Positions 22,241 through 33,952 of a stretch of DNA of 64,000 bases are shown here, piece after piece; within the stretch, counting starts at the first letter, position 1, and every line of letters begins with the position of its first letter. The translations under genes and the position numbers were made by a program. The notes beneath the pieces are model-generated. The model saw only the letters and a program-made list of their open reading frames with translations. It ran no database searches and was not told where the DNA came from. Location: NCBI GenBank assembly GCA_026120035.1, contig JALRME010000019.1:62001-126000 (forward strand), written 5' to 3'. Source of the stretch: Coleophoma eucalyptorum (taxonomy: Eukaryota; Ascomycota; Leotiomycetes; Helotiales; Dermateaceae).

Positions 22241-25088
22241 CTAAAAGCTTGTATCAACTAATCCTTCATCCCTGAACAGCCCACCTTCCCATTGCTGCCA
22301 ATTAAACCCAGTGTCAAGCATCAACTCAAATAAGCGTTCCATATTTATATCTCTATCTTCCGGTATACCTTCTGCGGCTTCTTCTTGACTGTCTTTCAAA
22401 ATAAGCGAGAAGACATTATGGATAATACTCCTATAATCAGCGGCCGGATGAGCGGCCGAGGTACGACAGATCGTATCGAATATTTGAGAAGCTAGAGTGA
22501 TAAGACGGAAGAATAGGGACGAGGGGCGAGGAGAAGATGGTGCTCGCGTCAGATTCGTGGCATTAGTTGTCAAATGAAGTATTTGTAGCTCATCTGTTGA
22601 AGAGGTCTTAGTAGTGTAGGTAATGTGGATGATAGAAGACAATAAATTACCATCGATTGCTCCGCGGTTATAGCAGAGTACAAGGAATACCGCTGCAAAG
22701 CTGTGAGTTATCCACGATGAGTCTACAGCAAACTGAAAGCGTCCAAGGGCAGCTTCGTCAATTGTTAACGAGCAAGGCGGAAATGAGGCCAGTGATTGGG
22801 TTTGTTGGTGCCATAGTTGCCAATTGGTTTCATTGGAGAGAGCAAATATTGTTTGTGCTGCTGCTGTAAGACTGTTTTCGAGTGCTTGCAGTAGATATAG
22901 TGGCAAGGCCTGTTGCGTATTTTTAGATGGAGAGAGGATTGATCCTAAGGAAGCGCTATTGATGGCTAGGCGGTACCACTGGAATTGAAGTGTCAACCAA
23001 ACTGAAATTGGAAATTGAAATTGGGTTTAACTTACTCTTAGAGATGTGAACGGCATTTGATTGTGTTGGATATTTGCTAGTAGGTAATACGTGAGATTAA
23101 TGTAGTATAGTAGGCAAGTGTGTTTTGCACTTACAATGAAGGGATGGGCTCCAGTAGCTAAAAAAAGAAAGATTAGGTAATATTCGCCATTAGAGAGAAA
23201 AAGATATTAATGCTTACATCTCCCAATCATCAAACTCGGCATTTGCCTTCTTCAGGCTTGCAATATTTAGGGCGCGTACACCTGAGTTGCCACTACTTTT
23301 TCCAGCTTTACTCACTATTCCAACAAGTTCACAAATCGCAGCGACTCTTGAATCATCCGGCTGCAAGGCATCTTTACGTGAGGCAAAAGAGCGCCCAATT
23401 TTGATGACAGATTCGGGATTCAATGATGCAGGCAGTCCAGCACACAGCATAAGATTATAGTCGCATGTAAGAAGATTGATCCAGACCCGTAGATTTGCGA
23501 AGTCTTCCTGGGTTACGGTATCACTATTTTGGGATGAAAATGGGACAACAGCGATTTGGTCAAGGCCTAAGAAGACCGAGTAGCGAATTGCAAGTCCAAG
23601 CACACTCCAAGCCGAGATATCATTATCTGAGAATGTGTTAACAGAGTCCATATGGCAGAGGGGTTTGACGGTACTTACATCGGGTCTGGCATATGCCTGC
23701 AACATTCTGCTCTACTGGCATCCATTGGATATAAAGAAGAAGAGATCTAATATGATCTATGGTTACCTCTAAGAGGTTTGGTTGTAGAAGTAATCGAGAT
23801 ATGCTAATATCAAGAAGAGAAACAAGTTTATGATAGTTTTCATGGAGCCCCTGACTGTTCGTTTGACTATTAAAACGACCTTAGCGCTTTATTTTAGAAA
23901 ATATTTTGCTTCATACCTGTGTGCTGTTTTCCAAAATCGTGCCCCAACCGTACAAACCGAGAGGAAAAGTAAAGGGCATGTTTCGCGAACATGAGCCGCA
24001 GAATACTGCCTTTGAATGAATAGAAACGGCGCGTGGGGATGACAGTGAGAAAAGAATCTGTAGATGAAATCCAATTTTAGCAAAATTTAGTGGCCTAGTA
24101 TTAGGAGATAGGACGTACATATCAAAGGCTTGCTGGGCTTCCTGAGGTGTTAGAAGACCTTGAGAAAGGGGATCTTGTTCAAAGTTATAGCGTTCCTTCT
24201 TAGTTTTGAGTGGTACTGTTTCATAAGCAATGCTTTCAGAAGCTACTGGTGTATTTGCTTTTTCTTTAGAAAGGGTTGAGAGATTACGTAGTGTAGACAT
24301 AGGGGTATCGAGATCAACTGCATCCATGGTAAAACGTGTACCAGCTGGGGGACAGAATGGTATTGCAGAGGCGCTCGCTTGTGATATGTTACATATTTCG
24401 GGTGGTCGTCCGTTCATAGTGACAACGGATGGAAGAATTATACTAGTAATTTAACCCGCCGTTAACTCAGATTAGATGAGAGGAGGGTACGATAAACTAA
24501 CTGGTCAAGATCCTGATTAGGATTCGAGCCAAGTGAAATATCAGGAGACAATGGTTCATTATCATCCCTATTAGTACGAGCTGTTCTTAGTATATTTGTT
24601 GGGCTCACGACACGCTCAACTCTCTCTTCTCCCAAAGACTGCAGGCGTTGCTCAAGCTGTTCTATCCTTCTTTGTTGGGCGTGCATTCTAACACTAACAT
24701 GAGTTGATTGTTTTTTCTAGGCTTGATAGTTTTCACATACTGTTTCTGCAACCTGTCAACTTTGTGAGCTGTAATGGCTATTTTGCTACTATCGCTCTCG
24801 TTCTCGATATTCGTTGTGGTGAAAGAACAAGGAGCACCTAGTTGGCTACAACGCCTACAGGGGAGGCGAGGGTTTACCACAGAAAAACCATCACAGCGCT
24901 GCTTTCGAGTTCGACACTTGAAGTAATCAGTTTACACTGTGTTCAACTCCCACCCCTCTCAGGTCCGAGTAGGCGAGTAGCTTGCCTCTCCGACTTACCT
25001 GAATGCAGGCACGCGTAGTCCGGCGAAGCTTGGTTGGAGGCTCGCCATCATGGGATTGGTCATATTCGTCTCTATCGCGCCGGTTCAT
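22241..25088 (-). CDS. Zn2Cys6 transcription factor, divergent from Dal5-type permease
   Basis: Nine exons on the minus strand are inferred: 25088-24999, 24916-24741, 24687-24502, 24442-24119, 24057-23917, 23854-23679, 23626-23218, 23157-23135 and 23001-22241 (761 residues, in phase). The zinc cluster is ACIQCRTRKQRC plus PCRRCSQLGAPC, with intron 1 just before the second Cys. A coiled coil (RIEQLEQRLQSLG) follows. The fungal transcription-factor domain shows FFSHCHPHAPF, RSLLLYIQWMP and RYNDISAWSVLGLAIRY, the last rebuilt across an intron. Exon 8 is only 23 nt. The start is the ATG at 25088; an upstream in-frame ATG at 25172 would add 28 residues. It is divergent from the permease at 25789 and probably controls the neighbouring dioxygenase group. 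Confidence 0.82.
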
Positions 25089-25788
25089 TTCGATGTCGAG
25101 GGCATTTTTTGGTTGTACAGTATCAAATCGGAGTATTCTGGTTAGATGTCCCATCCGCAGAGAATAAAGCAACAGCGTGCGTCACGGGCATAGTTTGCTA
25201 AGTTATCGCTATGATTTCATTGGATGTAGCGAAAAACACGACGTTTGTACAATAGGGGCTCATATAGTTCCCTTGACCTTGCACAATATAGTGTCTGATT
25301 GATGTGCACTATACTTGATAGTCACGAAGCCATGATCAACCATGACCAAATGCGCTTTTCTCAGTTGGTCATTGCACCCAGACAATCTCTTTTCGCCGTG
25401 ATCGGTAATATGCCGACTTTTGCCGCCTTATCGCCCCTTATCTTGCTTTAAATCACCAGCCCGGGCGATGAACGCTTAACCCTTCGGTGGATGGCACTGA
25501 GCCAATCAGATGCACGATGACTATCTCGCCGTCGTGTAATAACGTTGAATCCATCAACGCCCAAAGTGGGATGCCCCTAGTTCCAAGCAGGAGGCGCAGA
25601 GTCTGCAATGCCAAAAGAGCATGTGTCAGGTCAAATGCCGTAGTGAACAGCATCGCGGGCCAGGGACCGAATTTACCGATGTTCTTTGCACGAGACATTA
25701 TGAATACTTAGTTGGAACTCAGTTTCTATTCTCTCCCTTGTTATGTTGTCGCTTCCTTAAGCTCTTATTTCTCGGTTGCTTTTCCAAG
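25089..25788. promoter_or_regulatory. Bidirectional promoter, regulator/permease pair
   Basis: This 700-bp interval separates the divergent regulator (-) and permease (+). An everted CCG-N4-CGG lies at 25396-25405 and two same-orientation CCG triplets follow at 25413-25425. These are plausible Zn2Cys6 half-sites; binding is inference. Open frames at 25453-25711 on both strands overlap each other and carry no motif. Confidence 0.35.
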
Positions 25789-27668
25789 ATGGATGACCCT
25801 ACTATTAGCCCTTCGCTGGGCCACAAAACCTCGGAATCCCAGAACGACGAGAAGGAAATAGGATTCACTGCAATTGTGGATGCTTCGGCCATTGATGCCC
25901 CCGTAGCTCTTGATCCAAGCCATGCTGAGGAGTATCTCGAATTCCTTAAGCTCAAAACCCATTTCGAGAAGGATCCGAAGGCTTACAAGAAACTTATTCG
26001 TAAACGTATGTTTTTCTGCATCGCTATACGCAGGAACAATAATCAATAACTGAACCTTCGGATAGTCGATTTGCGAATTATCCCTTTTTTGTTCTTATAC
26101 TATTTGTTAAACTCTTTAGACAGTAAGTCTCCTCTAGGTTCGACTTGTTACGAATTCAAACTAACATTACTTGCAGAGGCAAATGCTGGAAATGTCAAGG
26201 TCGGGACTAACCTCTGATTTTACCAGACGTGGCACAGTAACTAATCATTTTTTGAGATTTAGATCTATACCTTTCTGGAGGACACCAATATGACCGGCAA
26301 ACAGTTTAATTTGGCTTTAACTTGGTATTTTTTTAGTAGGTCTTCCCCTGGTCACATTCGGCTGGATACTAACATTGTATCCTTAGCCTATGCTTTCCTT
26401 GAAGCACCATCCAACATGTGCATGCGTAGATTTGGTCCACGACTCTGGCTCTCCGGTCTAGTTATTCTTTGGGGTGCCGTCACTCTCGGATCCGCCTGGG
26501 TGAAATCCTACGGCGATTACTGCGCCGCGAGAATTATGCTAGGAGTATTTGAAGCCGGTCTTTTCCAGGGCTGCTTCTATACTCTCAGTTGCTGGTATGT
26601 TTCGGGCGAATTGCAAACCCGCTGCGCATACTGGTACTCGGCAACTATGCTTTCAGGGGCCTTTGGCGGTCTTCTGGCCTATGCGGTCGGCCCGTTGCAA
26701 GGACACCTGGGATTGAAGCAATGGCAATATCTCTTTATTATTGAAGGATCCCTTACCATGTTTTTTGGACTCCTTGGACTTTGGCTTTGTGTTGATTTCC
26801 CAGAAACTTGGTCATCCAGATTCTTTAAGGCCGATGAGATGAAGTTCCTACAACTTCGCGTCAAATACCAGGATGGTCCCGTCGCACCCGATGATTCTTT
26901 CCGTTGGGGTGCCTTCTGGGAGGCAGTGAAGGACTGGAAAACTTACTTCATCGCCTCTCTACTGGCATTTGGCGGTTCTGTTCCTACATACTCGGTCAAC
27001 TATACGCTGGCCACCATGGTCAAATCGCTCGGATACACATCAGTCAAAGCCCAAGCTTTAACCGCCCCTCCTTACGTTTTCGCCTTCTTCTGCGTCATCC
27101 TTATTGCCATTTATTCCGACAAATATCGGTGCCGTGCTCGATCTCTTCTTATTAGTTACTTTGTTGGTACGGCGGGCATTGTAATTCTCTGGCCTTCCTT
27201 GTATCATTCTAATCTGGCTGGCGTATCTTACTTTGCCCTCTTCCTTGTTGTTGCAGGATACAATATGCAGGCCCCAGCAGTCGGATCCTGGTTGGGAACT
27301 AATGTTAGGAACCCAGCCAAGCGGGCGGCTGCTATGGGATGGCAGTCAACCTTCGGACAGCTTTTGGGCGGAACGATTGGAGCTAATATCTTTTTAACAA
27401 AAGAAGCACCAACCTATGAGTCCGGGTTCATTATTCTGTTGGTTTTGGTTATGGTGGGGGGTGTGGGAGCTACGATTGCCAATTGGTACTGTTTAAGAGC
27501 ATCAAATCTTAAGAAAGATGCCATTCCCATCGAAGAGCTGGAGGGTAAATACACGGAGAAGCAATTATCAGACATGGGAGAATATTCGCCATATTTCAGG
27601 TACGTTTTCTTCATTCACGTATCCCTCTGTAAATCTATATTAACTTGAGCCATAGGTATATTCTTTAA
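25789..27668 (+). CDS. Dal5/ACS-type MFS permease (organic anion/allantoate family)
   Basis: Six exons are inferred: 25789-26005, 26066-26122, 26177-26199, 26263-26335, 26387-27599 and 27656-27668 (531 residues). The assembled N-terminus reads LRIIPFLFLYYLLNSLDKANAGNVK, then LEDTNMTGKQFNLALTWYFF, then TYAFLEAPSN. This is the D-x-x-N-x-G-N-A/V-K plus Y-x-x-FEVPSN pattern of the anion:cation symporter family (Dal5, Tna1 and relatives). Exon 3 is only 23 nt with a weak GTCGGG donor, and the 51-nt intron 26336-26386 is stop-free. About 12 membrane segments are expected, importing small carboxylates, ureides or vitamins. The gene is followed on the same strand by a TauD-type dioxygenase, suggesting uptake of that enzyme's substrate. 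Confidence 0.86.
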
Positions 27669-28265
27669 TCGCATTGGAGAGGTATAATGGCGTATTCTAT
27701 CATCCGTAGTAGTTTTTGACTTAGATTAGAAGCATGAGAACCTCAGATTTGAAAAACTACACTTAATTCTTATATCTGAAATGCTCCAAAGTAAATTTTC
27801 TTTTTATGCTCCTTGCCACTTAGGAACTAAAGCTAAAGCCCATTTTGCTTTTGAGTTATCTTTTGTCACCTCAAATCGAAACCATGTCCTAAACTTAATA
27901 AGTAAATATGATTTGAGTAAACAGGGAGCAGTGCGGCAAGAGAAGTCTAGTCCTGGAACTGAAAGTAAAGTAAGCATAAATAGAAGCAATCAGCTAAAAG
28001 AACCCCTGTACCACCACCCTGACAAACACTATGAATTCTTGCCGTCCTGTAACTTATCGGCCTACAAGCCGACTTTTACCGAAGTTCCTAGATTACCTGC
28101 CACTTCTAGCTCCACTCGGCCCGATCGGCTCATAATCCGTTGCAAGATGTATCGTTAAACGTTGCTTACCTCTCAGACCATTTCCTAGTGACAAGAGAGA
28201 TAAATGTTACTTATCCAGTTCTAGTCCTTCCCTCGTTTCTCACTATCTCTAAAAACAAGTTCAGG
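27669..28265. other. Intergenic between permease and dioxygenase
   Basis: An open frame at 27781-28158 (+, 125 residues) has no recognisable motif and atypical composition. It is left uncalled. The rest is probably the dioxygenase promoter. Confidence 0.45.
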
Positions 28266-29451
28266 ATGGTATCTACTACATATACTGTGAATGGTCTCAC
28301 GGTAACACCCATTCTCGGGTCGTTTGGTGCAGAAGTCTCGGGCGTCAACTGGTCACAAGTTCCTTTGCCGGAAGTCACTCTTAAAACAGTAGGTTTTTCT
28401 AGAGACAATCTTATACTGTTCGTAGTAGAGATCAAGAATTAACACATTGTGTTTTAGCTTATAGATATCCAAGACCAGCACGCAGTTATTATTTTTCGAG
28501 ACACGGGACTTGATAACGACCGCCATGTAGCTTTCTCTGCCCAACTAGGCAAATTGGAGAAGAATCCTGCCTGGGGAGGCTCCGACAGAGTCGGATCAAG
28601 TTTCTTGTTTGATGTCAGTAATTTGGAGGCTGATGGTAGTGTGGTCAAGGAAGGAACTGTTAGTATATTAATGTATCTCTGGTGGCACAATTCTAACCCA
28701 AAGTGATGGATAGAGAAGATGGCACCACGCACTAGGAAATGCAATGTGGCATACAGATTCGTCATTCAACCAGCACAGGTCTAAGTACTCGTTACTACTT
28801 GCACATGCAGTTCCAGGAGAAGGGCAGGGTAACACGGAATTTGCCGATACAAGACAGGCATGGAAAGATCTACCCGAAGAGAAGAAAGAAGAATTGAAAG
28901 ACCTGGTTATCGAGCATGAGTGAGTCAGATGCCTACAGTCTAAATAATTACATTAACACGGCAGGAACAGATTATGGCATTCAAGGAGATTAGCAAGTCC
29001 GAAAGAGTATAAAGTACTTACTCCGGAAGAGCGTAACCAGAAGCCTCCCTCATTCCATAAACTTGTGCAAACTGGGCCGAATGGGTCCGAGACATTCTTC
29101 CTTGCAGCACATGCTAAGACAGTATTCCGAGATGGCAGAATGATCCCCGATAGCCAGAAACTGATTTGGGATTTGATTGCCCATTGCACACAGCCAAAAG
29201 TGAGTCAATCGAAATATGAAAATATATCTTCTTTGTTGCTCCAATAATAACGTCCGCAGTACACTTTCACAGTGAAATGGGAGAAGAAGGGAACGATGGT
29301 ATGGTGGGATAATAGGCAATCGATGCATCGTGCTAGTGAATATACGCCCAAGATGGGGCCGCGCGATGTTAGACGATCGACAGTAATAGATGACGGGCCA
29401 AATGCTTTTGGAATTTCTAAAGAAGAAATAGATGGACTAGAAGGAAGGTAA
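28266..29451 (+). CDS. TauD/TfdA-family Fe(II)/2-oxoglutarate dioxygenase
   Basis: Five exons, 28266-28388, 28458-28658, 28714-28919, 28965-29199 and 29260-29451, give 318 residues. The N-terminus has the family strand PILGSFGAEVSGV. The HxD iron ligands are H121 and D123 in WHTDSSFNQ, and the distal His is H278 in WWDNRQSMHRA, followed by the Arg-rich 2-oxoglutarate end (MGPRDVRRSTV). Other conserved blocks are LWHSRRLASP and HKLVQTGPNGSE. This resembles fungal relatives of TfdA and xanthine/sulfonate dioxygenases, which hydroxylate a small acid or heterocycle using 2-oxoglutarate and O2. The adjacent permease and divergent regulator suggest an uptake-and-oxidation unit. The substrate is unknown. 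Confidence 0.88.
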
Positions 29452-30257
29452 ACCCAAGGGTACTAGGTTCGCTTATTCTGTATTCAGCACGAGCATTACG
29501 TGTTTTGAAGTATGAAAGCCTTGAGTTACAATTTTTATCCACAATTAGTTACAGGAGTGCTAAACTTCACTTCAGCCATATTAATGTGATTGATAGGGAA
29601 CTTAGTTGAATAGAGAACTTGATTATAAAATCCAGAATTTTGCCCTTGATATTATATCACGAAAACGACCTAGTTGCGTCGAGCAACCAGCTGGTATTGA
29701 TAATAACCCAAGAACGCAGAAAGAGTGTTGAGTGGAAGCTGTACGTTGCTTTACCAATACTACCAGTCACTACCGTGTCTGCGGCCGCGTCAGATGATCT
29801 GGTCAATATTATTCACTGAACAAGGTCCAAGCCGCCCTTCAAAACTACCCAGGAAAAGTATCCTGGTTCTGATGTAGTAGTTTCATGACAAATTTTTTAA
29901 GAGAGTTATTAATTATTAAGCTAAGTCACAGGCCTAACACACCTTCAAGGTGAAATAGTATTTCCAGCTTGTGAAGTTGCCATGAAGTCCTATCCCGGCC
30001 AGTTCGCCGCTGCCTCGGATCCGACGGATCCGATACCAAAACTCCCTTTTTTACAACCAGATATTGTTCAACTAGGTTGCAAGTTGCAAGTAGATGTTTT
30101 GGCTCGGTTCCGATTCAAGTCTATGATTTCTCCTATTGTTTAAAGGGATGTAATATTATACAGGCTACCAGCACCGAATAGAAATTGGATATAAGGTTGG
30201 CTACGCATCTGTTTTCTTCCTTTCCTCCATCTTCATCTATCTTCATCTCAATGCAAA
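29452..30257. other. Intergenic, promoter of NmrA-like gene
   Basis: No gene is visible. A GGATCCGACGGATCCGA word near 30018-30034 holds two GGATCCG repeats. CT-rich sequence (30210-30248) lies immediately upstream of the next start. Confidence 0.45.
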
Positions 30258-30271
30258 ATGTCTTCAATTAA
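30251..30271 (+). promoter_or_regulatory. Overlapping upstream ORF at the NmrA-like start
   Basis: An ATG at 30251 opens a six-codon frame ending with TAA at 30269-30271. It overlaps the main start codon at 30258 in another frame. If the transcript starts upstream, ribosomes would meet this ATG first and would need leaky scanning to reach the main start. Confidence 0.5.
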
Positions 30272-31166
30272 AGTTGCACTTGCTGGTGCTACTGGCAACC
30301 TCGGTCCCTCTGTCCTCGAAGCAATTCTACGTGCCAACTTTTGTGTGACGGTTCTCTCACGTACGCATGGAAACTCGTCCAAATTGGCGCCCCATCCGAA
30401 CCTTACCATCGTGGAAGTCGACTTTAACTGTATTTCATCCTTGAGTGCAGCATTAGAAGGTGTCGAAGTCGTTATCTCTTGTTTAGCTACACTAGCGATA
30501 GGAAATCAAAACCCTTTAATCGACGCATCAGTTGCAGCGGGCGTGAAACGCTTCATTCCCGCTGAATTTGGCATGGACTCTCGAAATCCTCTCTGTGCTG
30601 TATTGCCGGTGTGTACGCCAAAAGTTGACACGCAGAAATATCTCCAAGCGAAAGTCAACTCTAACCAGGATTTCTCTTATACCGGTATCGCCAACGGATT
30701 GTTTCTGGATTGGGGACTACAAGTAGGCTTTATCATCAACCCAGCCTCACATACGGCGATACTCTATAACGGTGGTGATATCCCTTTCAGCACAACAACT
30801 CGGGCGGACATTGCCAAAGCGATCTTGGGTGTCATTAAGAACCAAGATCAAACGGCAAATCGAATTCTTTACATCCATTCAGCCGCGACAACACAGAACA
30901 AATTGATTCAGTACGCTAAAGACAAAGATGGTAAAGAGTGGCATACCATTAGCAAGGGCACCGACGAGGTCAGGCAAGAAAGTCTGGCCGAGCTGGCCAA
31001 AGGCACCCAAGGAAACATCGATGCCGCCATGGATGGGTTTTGTATTTGTGCCTGCTGGACTACGGATTATGGCTGTGATTTTTCAAGTCACTTGGATAAC
31101 GACTTGTTGGGTTTGAGAACGATGAACGAAGCTGAACTAAGAGCATTAGTGGAAAGCTTCTTGTGA
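30258..31166 (+). CDS. NmrA-like / isoflavone-reductase-like NAD(P)H reductase
   Basis: A single exon encodes 302 residues. The N-terminal dinucleotide-binding motif is G10-A-T-G13-N-L-G16, followed by the VLSRTHGNSSKL loop expected to contact NADPH phosphate. RFIPAEFGMDS is the family's conserved 'FIPSEFG' block. YTGIANGLFLDWGLQ matches the substrate-side segment of fungal isoflavone-reductase-like proteins. The usual catalytic Lys region reads TPKVDTQKYLQAKV. Such proteins reduce aromatic or polyketide substrates or act as redox sensors (NmrA). The gene lies between the dioxygenase and a second Zn2Cys6 regulator on the same strand, so a shared pathway is plausible. A short upstream ORF overlaps its start. 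Confidence 0.85.
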   Translation: MSSIKVALAGATGNLGPSVLEAILRANFCVTVLSRTHGNSSKLAPHPNLTIVEVDFNCISSLSAALEGVEVVISCLATLAIGNQNPLIDASVAAGVKRFIPAEFGMDSRNPLCAVLPVCTPKVDTQKYLQAKVNSNQDFSYTGIANGLFLDWGLQVGFIINPASHTAILYNGGDIPFSTTTRADIAKAILGVIKNQDQTANRILYIHSAATTQNKLIQYAKDKDGKEWHTISKGTDEVRQESLAELAKGTQGNIDAAMDGFCICACWTTDYGCDFSSHLDNDLLGLRTMNEAELRALVESFL

Positions 31167-31623
31167 TGGCCGAAGAAGCGCACAAACCATGTAGTTAATT
31201 GCGCGAGGTTGAATCAAGAAAATGCGGGTTCAACCCCAAGTCTATTTCAGTAGCCATAACCATAGCTACAAAAATCCAATGTCCTAAGCTCAATGTCTCC
31301 TGCCTCCCAACTCAAACTTGTTCGGGATGTCGGTGTTGGTGTTGTGGAGTCTCAGCTTTGGTAAGCTGGCAATGGCCGCTTTCTGCCCCAGGCATCCGCT
31401 TGTAGGACTAGAGACGAGTTTCGCTTCACAGTTCGTTCAATGCATTGCGTTATTACTGTATGCTTCAATCTGCCCATCTCTGAATCGAACAGAACATACC
31501 AGCTCCCTTGAGTGCTTACAGGTTTGTGTAGAGATAGCTCTACTCCATCATTCGGTATCATAGCTATCCCTTCGATCCACCGTCTCGTTAGTTGGCCTGT
31601 GCTGCTTGTCTACGCACCCCGGA
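31167..31623. other. Intergenic, regulator promoter
   Basis: Short frames only. This separates the NmrA-like gene from the regulator on the same strand. Confidence 0.45.
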
Positions 31624-33788
31624 ATGCGATACAGCTCAGCATCTCGTAGGACTCAGTTCTCCAGTTGTGATGCTTGTCGCCAATCCCGTGTGGCCTGTGA
31701 TGCGGCTAGAAATGGTCATCAATCAGGACAAACTAGTTGGGCTGGTTCATGCTCCAGATGCTCCTCAAGAAATCAAAACTGCACATTTGAGGTAAACGAA
31801 TCGTGGTGATACTTTCCATTTACTATGCCATATGGCACGCTTTGCACAAACTACCATTGCTGACCCAATCTATACATACAAGTGGATCAAGAAGTTACCT
31901 TCCAAATTACAGAAAGACACAAATTCCCGCTCATTCCCAGCCACTACAGAATCCTCTGTTTCCTATAAATCAGCAGATTATGCTGCGCCCGTGACTGAAG
32001 GTAACCTTTTGCTCAGAACAGCAGAATCCTATAATTCAGACAGAACACACAATCCTAGGTTAGTTTTATAATGACATCTATCTTTGGGACAAATCTCATC
32101 TGGCAATCAGTGCACCGTTGTCCGAGGCCTCTGTATCCGAGTCACAATCGAAATCGACCGATTCTGCCAGTTCAAATGTCGATTCATTGGATATTCTGTT
32201 GACTCGATGGGGCCAAAACATCTTTTGTCATGGTTTTGAGGCCATTTTTGGTCGTACGGTTGGCAGCAATGGCTGTCCATTTGTGTTAGTATCATGAATA
32301 GTACTTTTAAAGAAAATAACACCTGACAACCATAGAAACGACCCAACTAGCAACATTAGTATTGCTTCAATGCAGCTTTTCAGGGAGCTTGATACATGCA
32401 TGGGCAGGCTATTAGAATCTAGCCCAGGCTATGTGTCTGCAACACTGGCGCAGAGCAAAGAAAGGAACGACGAACTTGAACAATCTTTATGCCGCGCGAT
32501 GCAGTCTTTTGCAGCGCAATGGCTACCAACTGTGATGCACAGAACTTCCGAAGGGCTATACCAATACGAAGAAGTCATTGCCGACTGTTGGCGCCGCTCT
32601 AGGAGAGACATGCTCAAGGTCATCAATCGGGCATCTTATCGATCTGTGTTGACATTATACCTTTTCGGCCAGACTCCTGTTCCTTTGGGAGTATCTGAGG
32701 AGGAAGAGATGGATGGTATTAGCGGTGTGGTGTGTATTCAGACTGCTCTACTGCAACTCCAACAGCTTCGTGACCAGCTGCGAAATTGTCAATATAGAGG
32801 TTCAGGGGTACCAGATTGGTCAGATGCTATAACAGGCACTACTGAAATTCCCAACCTCACACAAGTGTTTCTAAATCTAGAAACCAGGGCCTATTGGGCA
32901 GCAGTGACATGGGATACATCTAGTTCTATGACCTTGAATATCAGATCTTCTCTCACCTCTGGGTTAAAAGGAGCATGCCTCGAGCCGGCATGGCGTCTGG
33001 CTAAGGGTTTCATTGTGGGGCCATTCCATGCCAGATCGAAAGATTGGTACAAGAAGTGTTTCGAGGTATCTGATGAAATAGCTTCTGAAATCATTTCCGC
33101 TGCAGCTGTTTGCAGGATTTACATATGGAAAACAGTCACAAGCGTGAAGGAGGCACTTAGGGAAGGGGTTGAGGAGAGTGATGTCATTTTCGCTTGGAGC
33201 GCCTTCCTCGACGCCCTTGATGTGTTCAAGACCATAATCCATCCTCTTTTGAGTATTTGTGAGAGACGGTTGCACTTCTTAGGACAAGTGGAGAGGTTGA
33301 ATTGGTATCAAGTCGTATTACACTACCATCTGGGGATTCTGATTCTAGTTGATGCAGTCGAGGCTGCCAATCGCCTAGATCTACTCTCAAAATTGGCGGA
33401 GACGAGGCTGGATACTGAGCAGGAATCTTTCAACGTGCTTAAACTCGGCCTTGAGAGCAAATATAAGATCAATGGACCTCTAGGAGGATCTGATAACGCC
33501 TCGGATGTTGACTTAACTAGCTACTCCCCTGACAAACCAGTCAGCACATCATTTATCGCCATTGACCCGCATCCACACCATGTAGTTGCTTCAGTACGAC
33601 TGATGGAAAAGGCGATCAGGCGCAAATACAGAGAAGGCAATATCAAGCATGAGGCTTACTCCTATCTCTCGTCAACCTTGTTCAAAGCTCTGGAGCAACT
33701 TCCTCGAAGGTCCAAGATGGTTCAGTCTGCTTCCGCAAGCTTGCTAAAGCCTCTTCAGCTCAACGTGATTCCAACTACTAATACTTGA
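31624..33788 (+). CDS. Zn2Cys6 transcription factor
   Basis: Four exons, 31624-31791, 31883-32058, 32111-32284 and 32336-33788, give 656 residues. The start is the ATG at 31624, shortly before the zinc cluster CDACRQSRVAC...CSRCSSRNQNC. The spacing between the third and fourth Cys is longer than usual because of an Asn/Gln/Ser-rich loop. CTFEW follows, formed across intron 1, then a Ser-rich linker. The long last exon is helical and carries the regulatory domain (for example LLTRWGQNIFCHGFE and CERRLHFLGQVERLNWY). The gene lies between the NmrA-like reductase and the SDR. It is the second zinc-cluster gene within 10 kb and a candidate co-regulator of the same group. Confidence 0.84.
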
Positions 33789-33952
33789 TTCAGAATCAGG
33801 CAAAAGTCTCTCTGTTTGCTTTTGAACGCAATATGAATTTATTAAGTGGGACAGAAACTCCGTATATTCTCCTTTGCTACCCGCTTATCGCCAAAAGGGA
33901 CAAAAATTCAGAATAGCAATTTCAAAGCACGTATAAATTTAACATGATACTT

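Noticed and set aside
24927..25172. Alternative start at 25172 for the Zn2Cys6 regulator
   Set aside because: Possible, but the 28 extra residues carry no regulator-like features; the ATG at 25088 is closer to the zinc cluster as usual.
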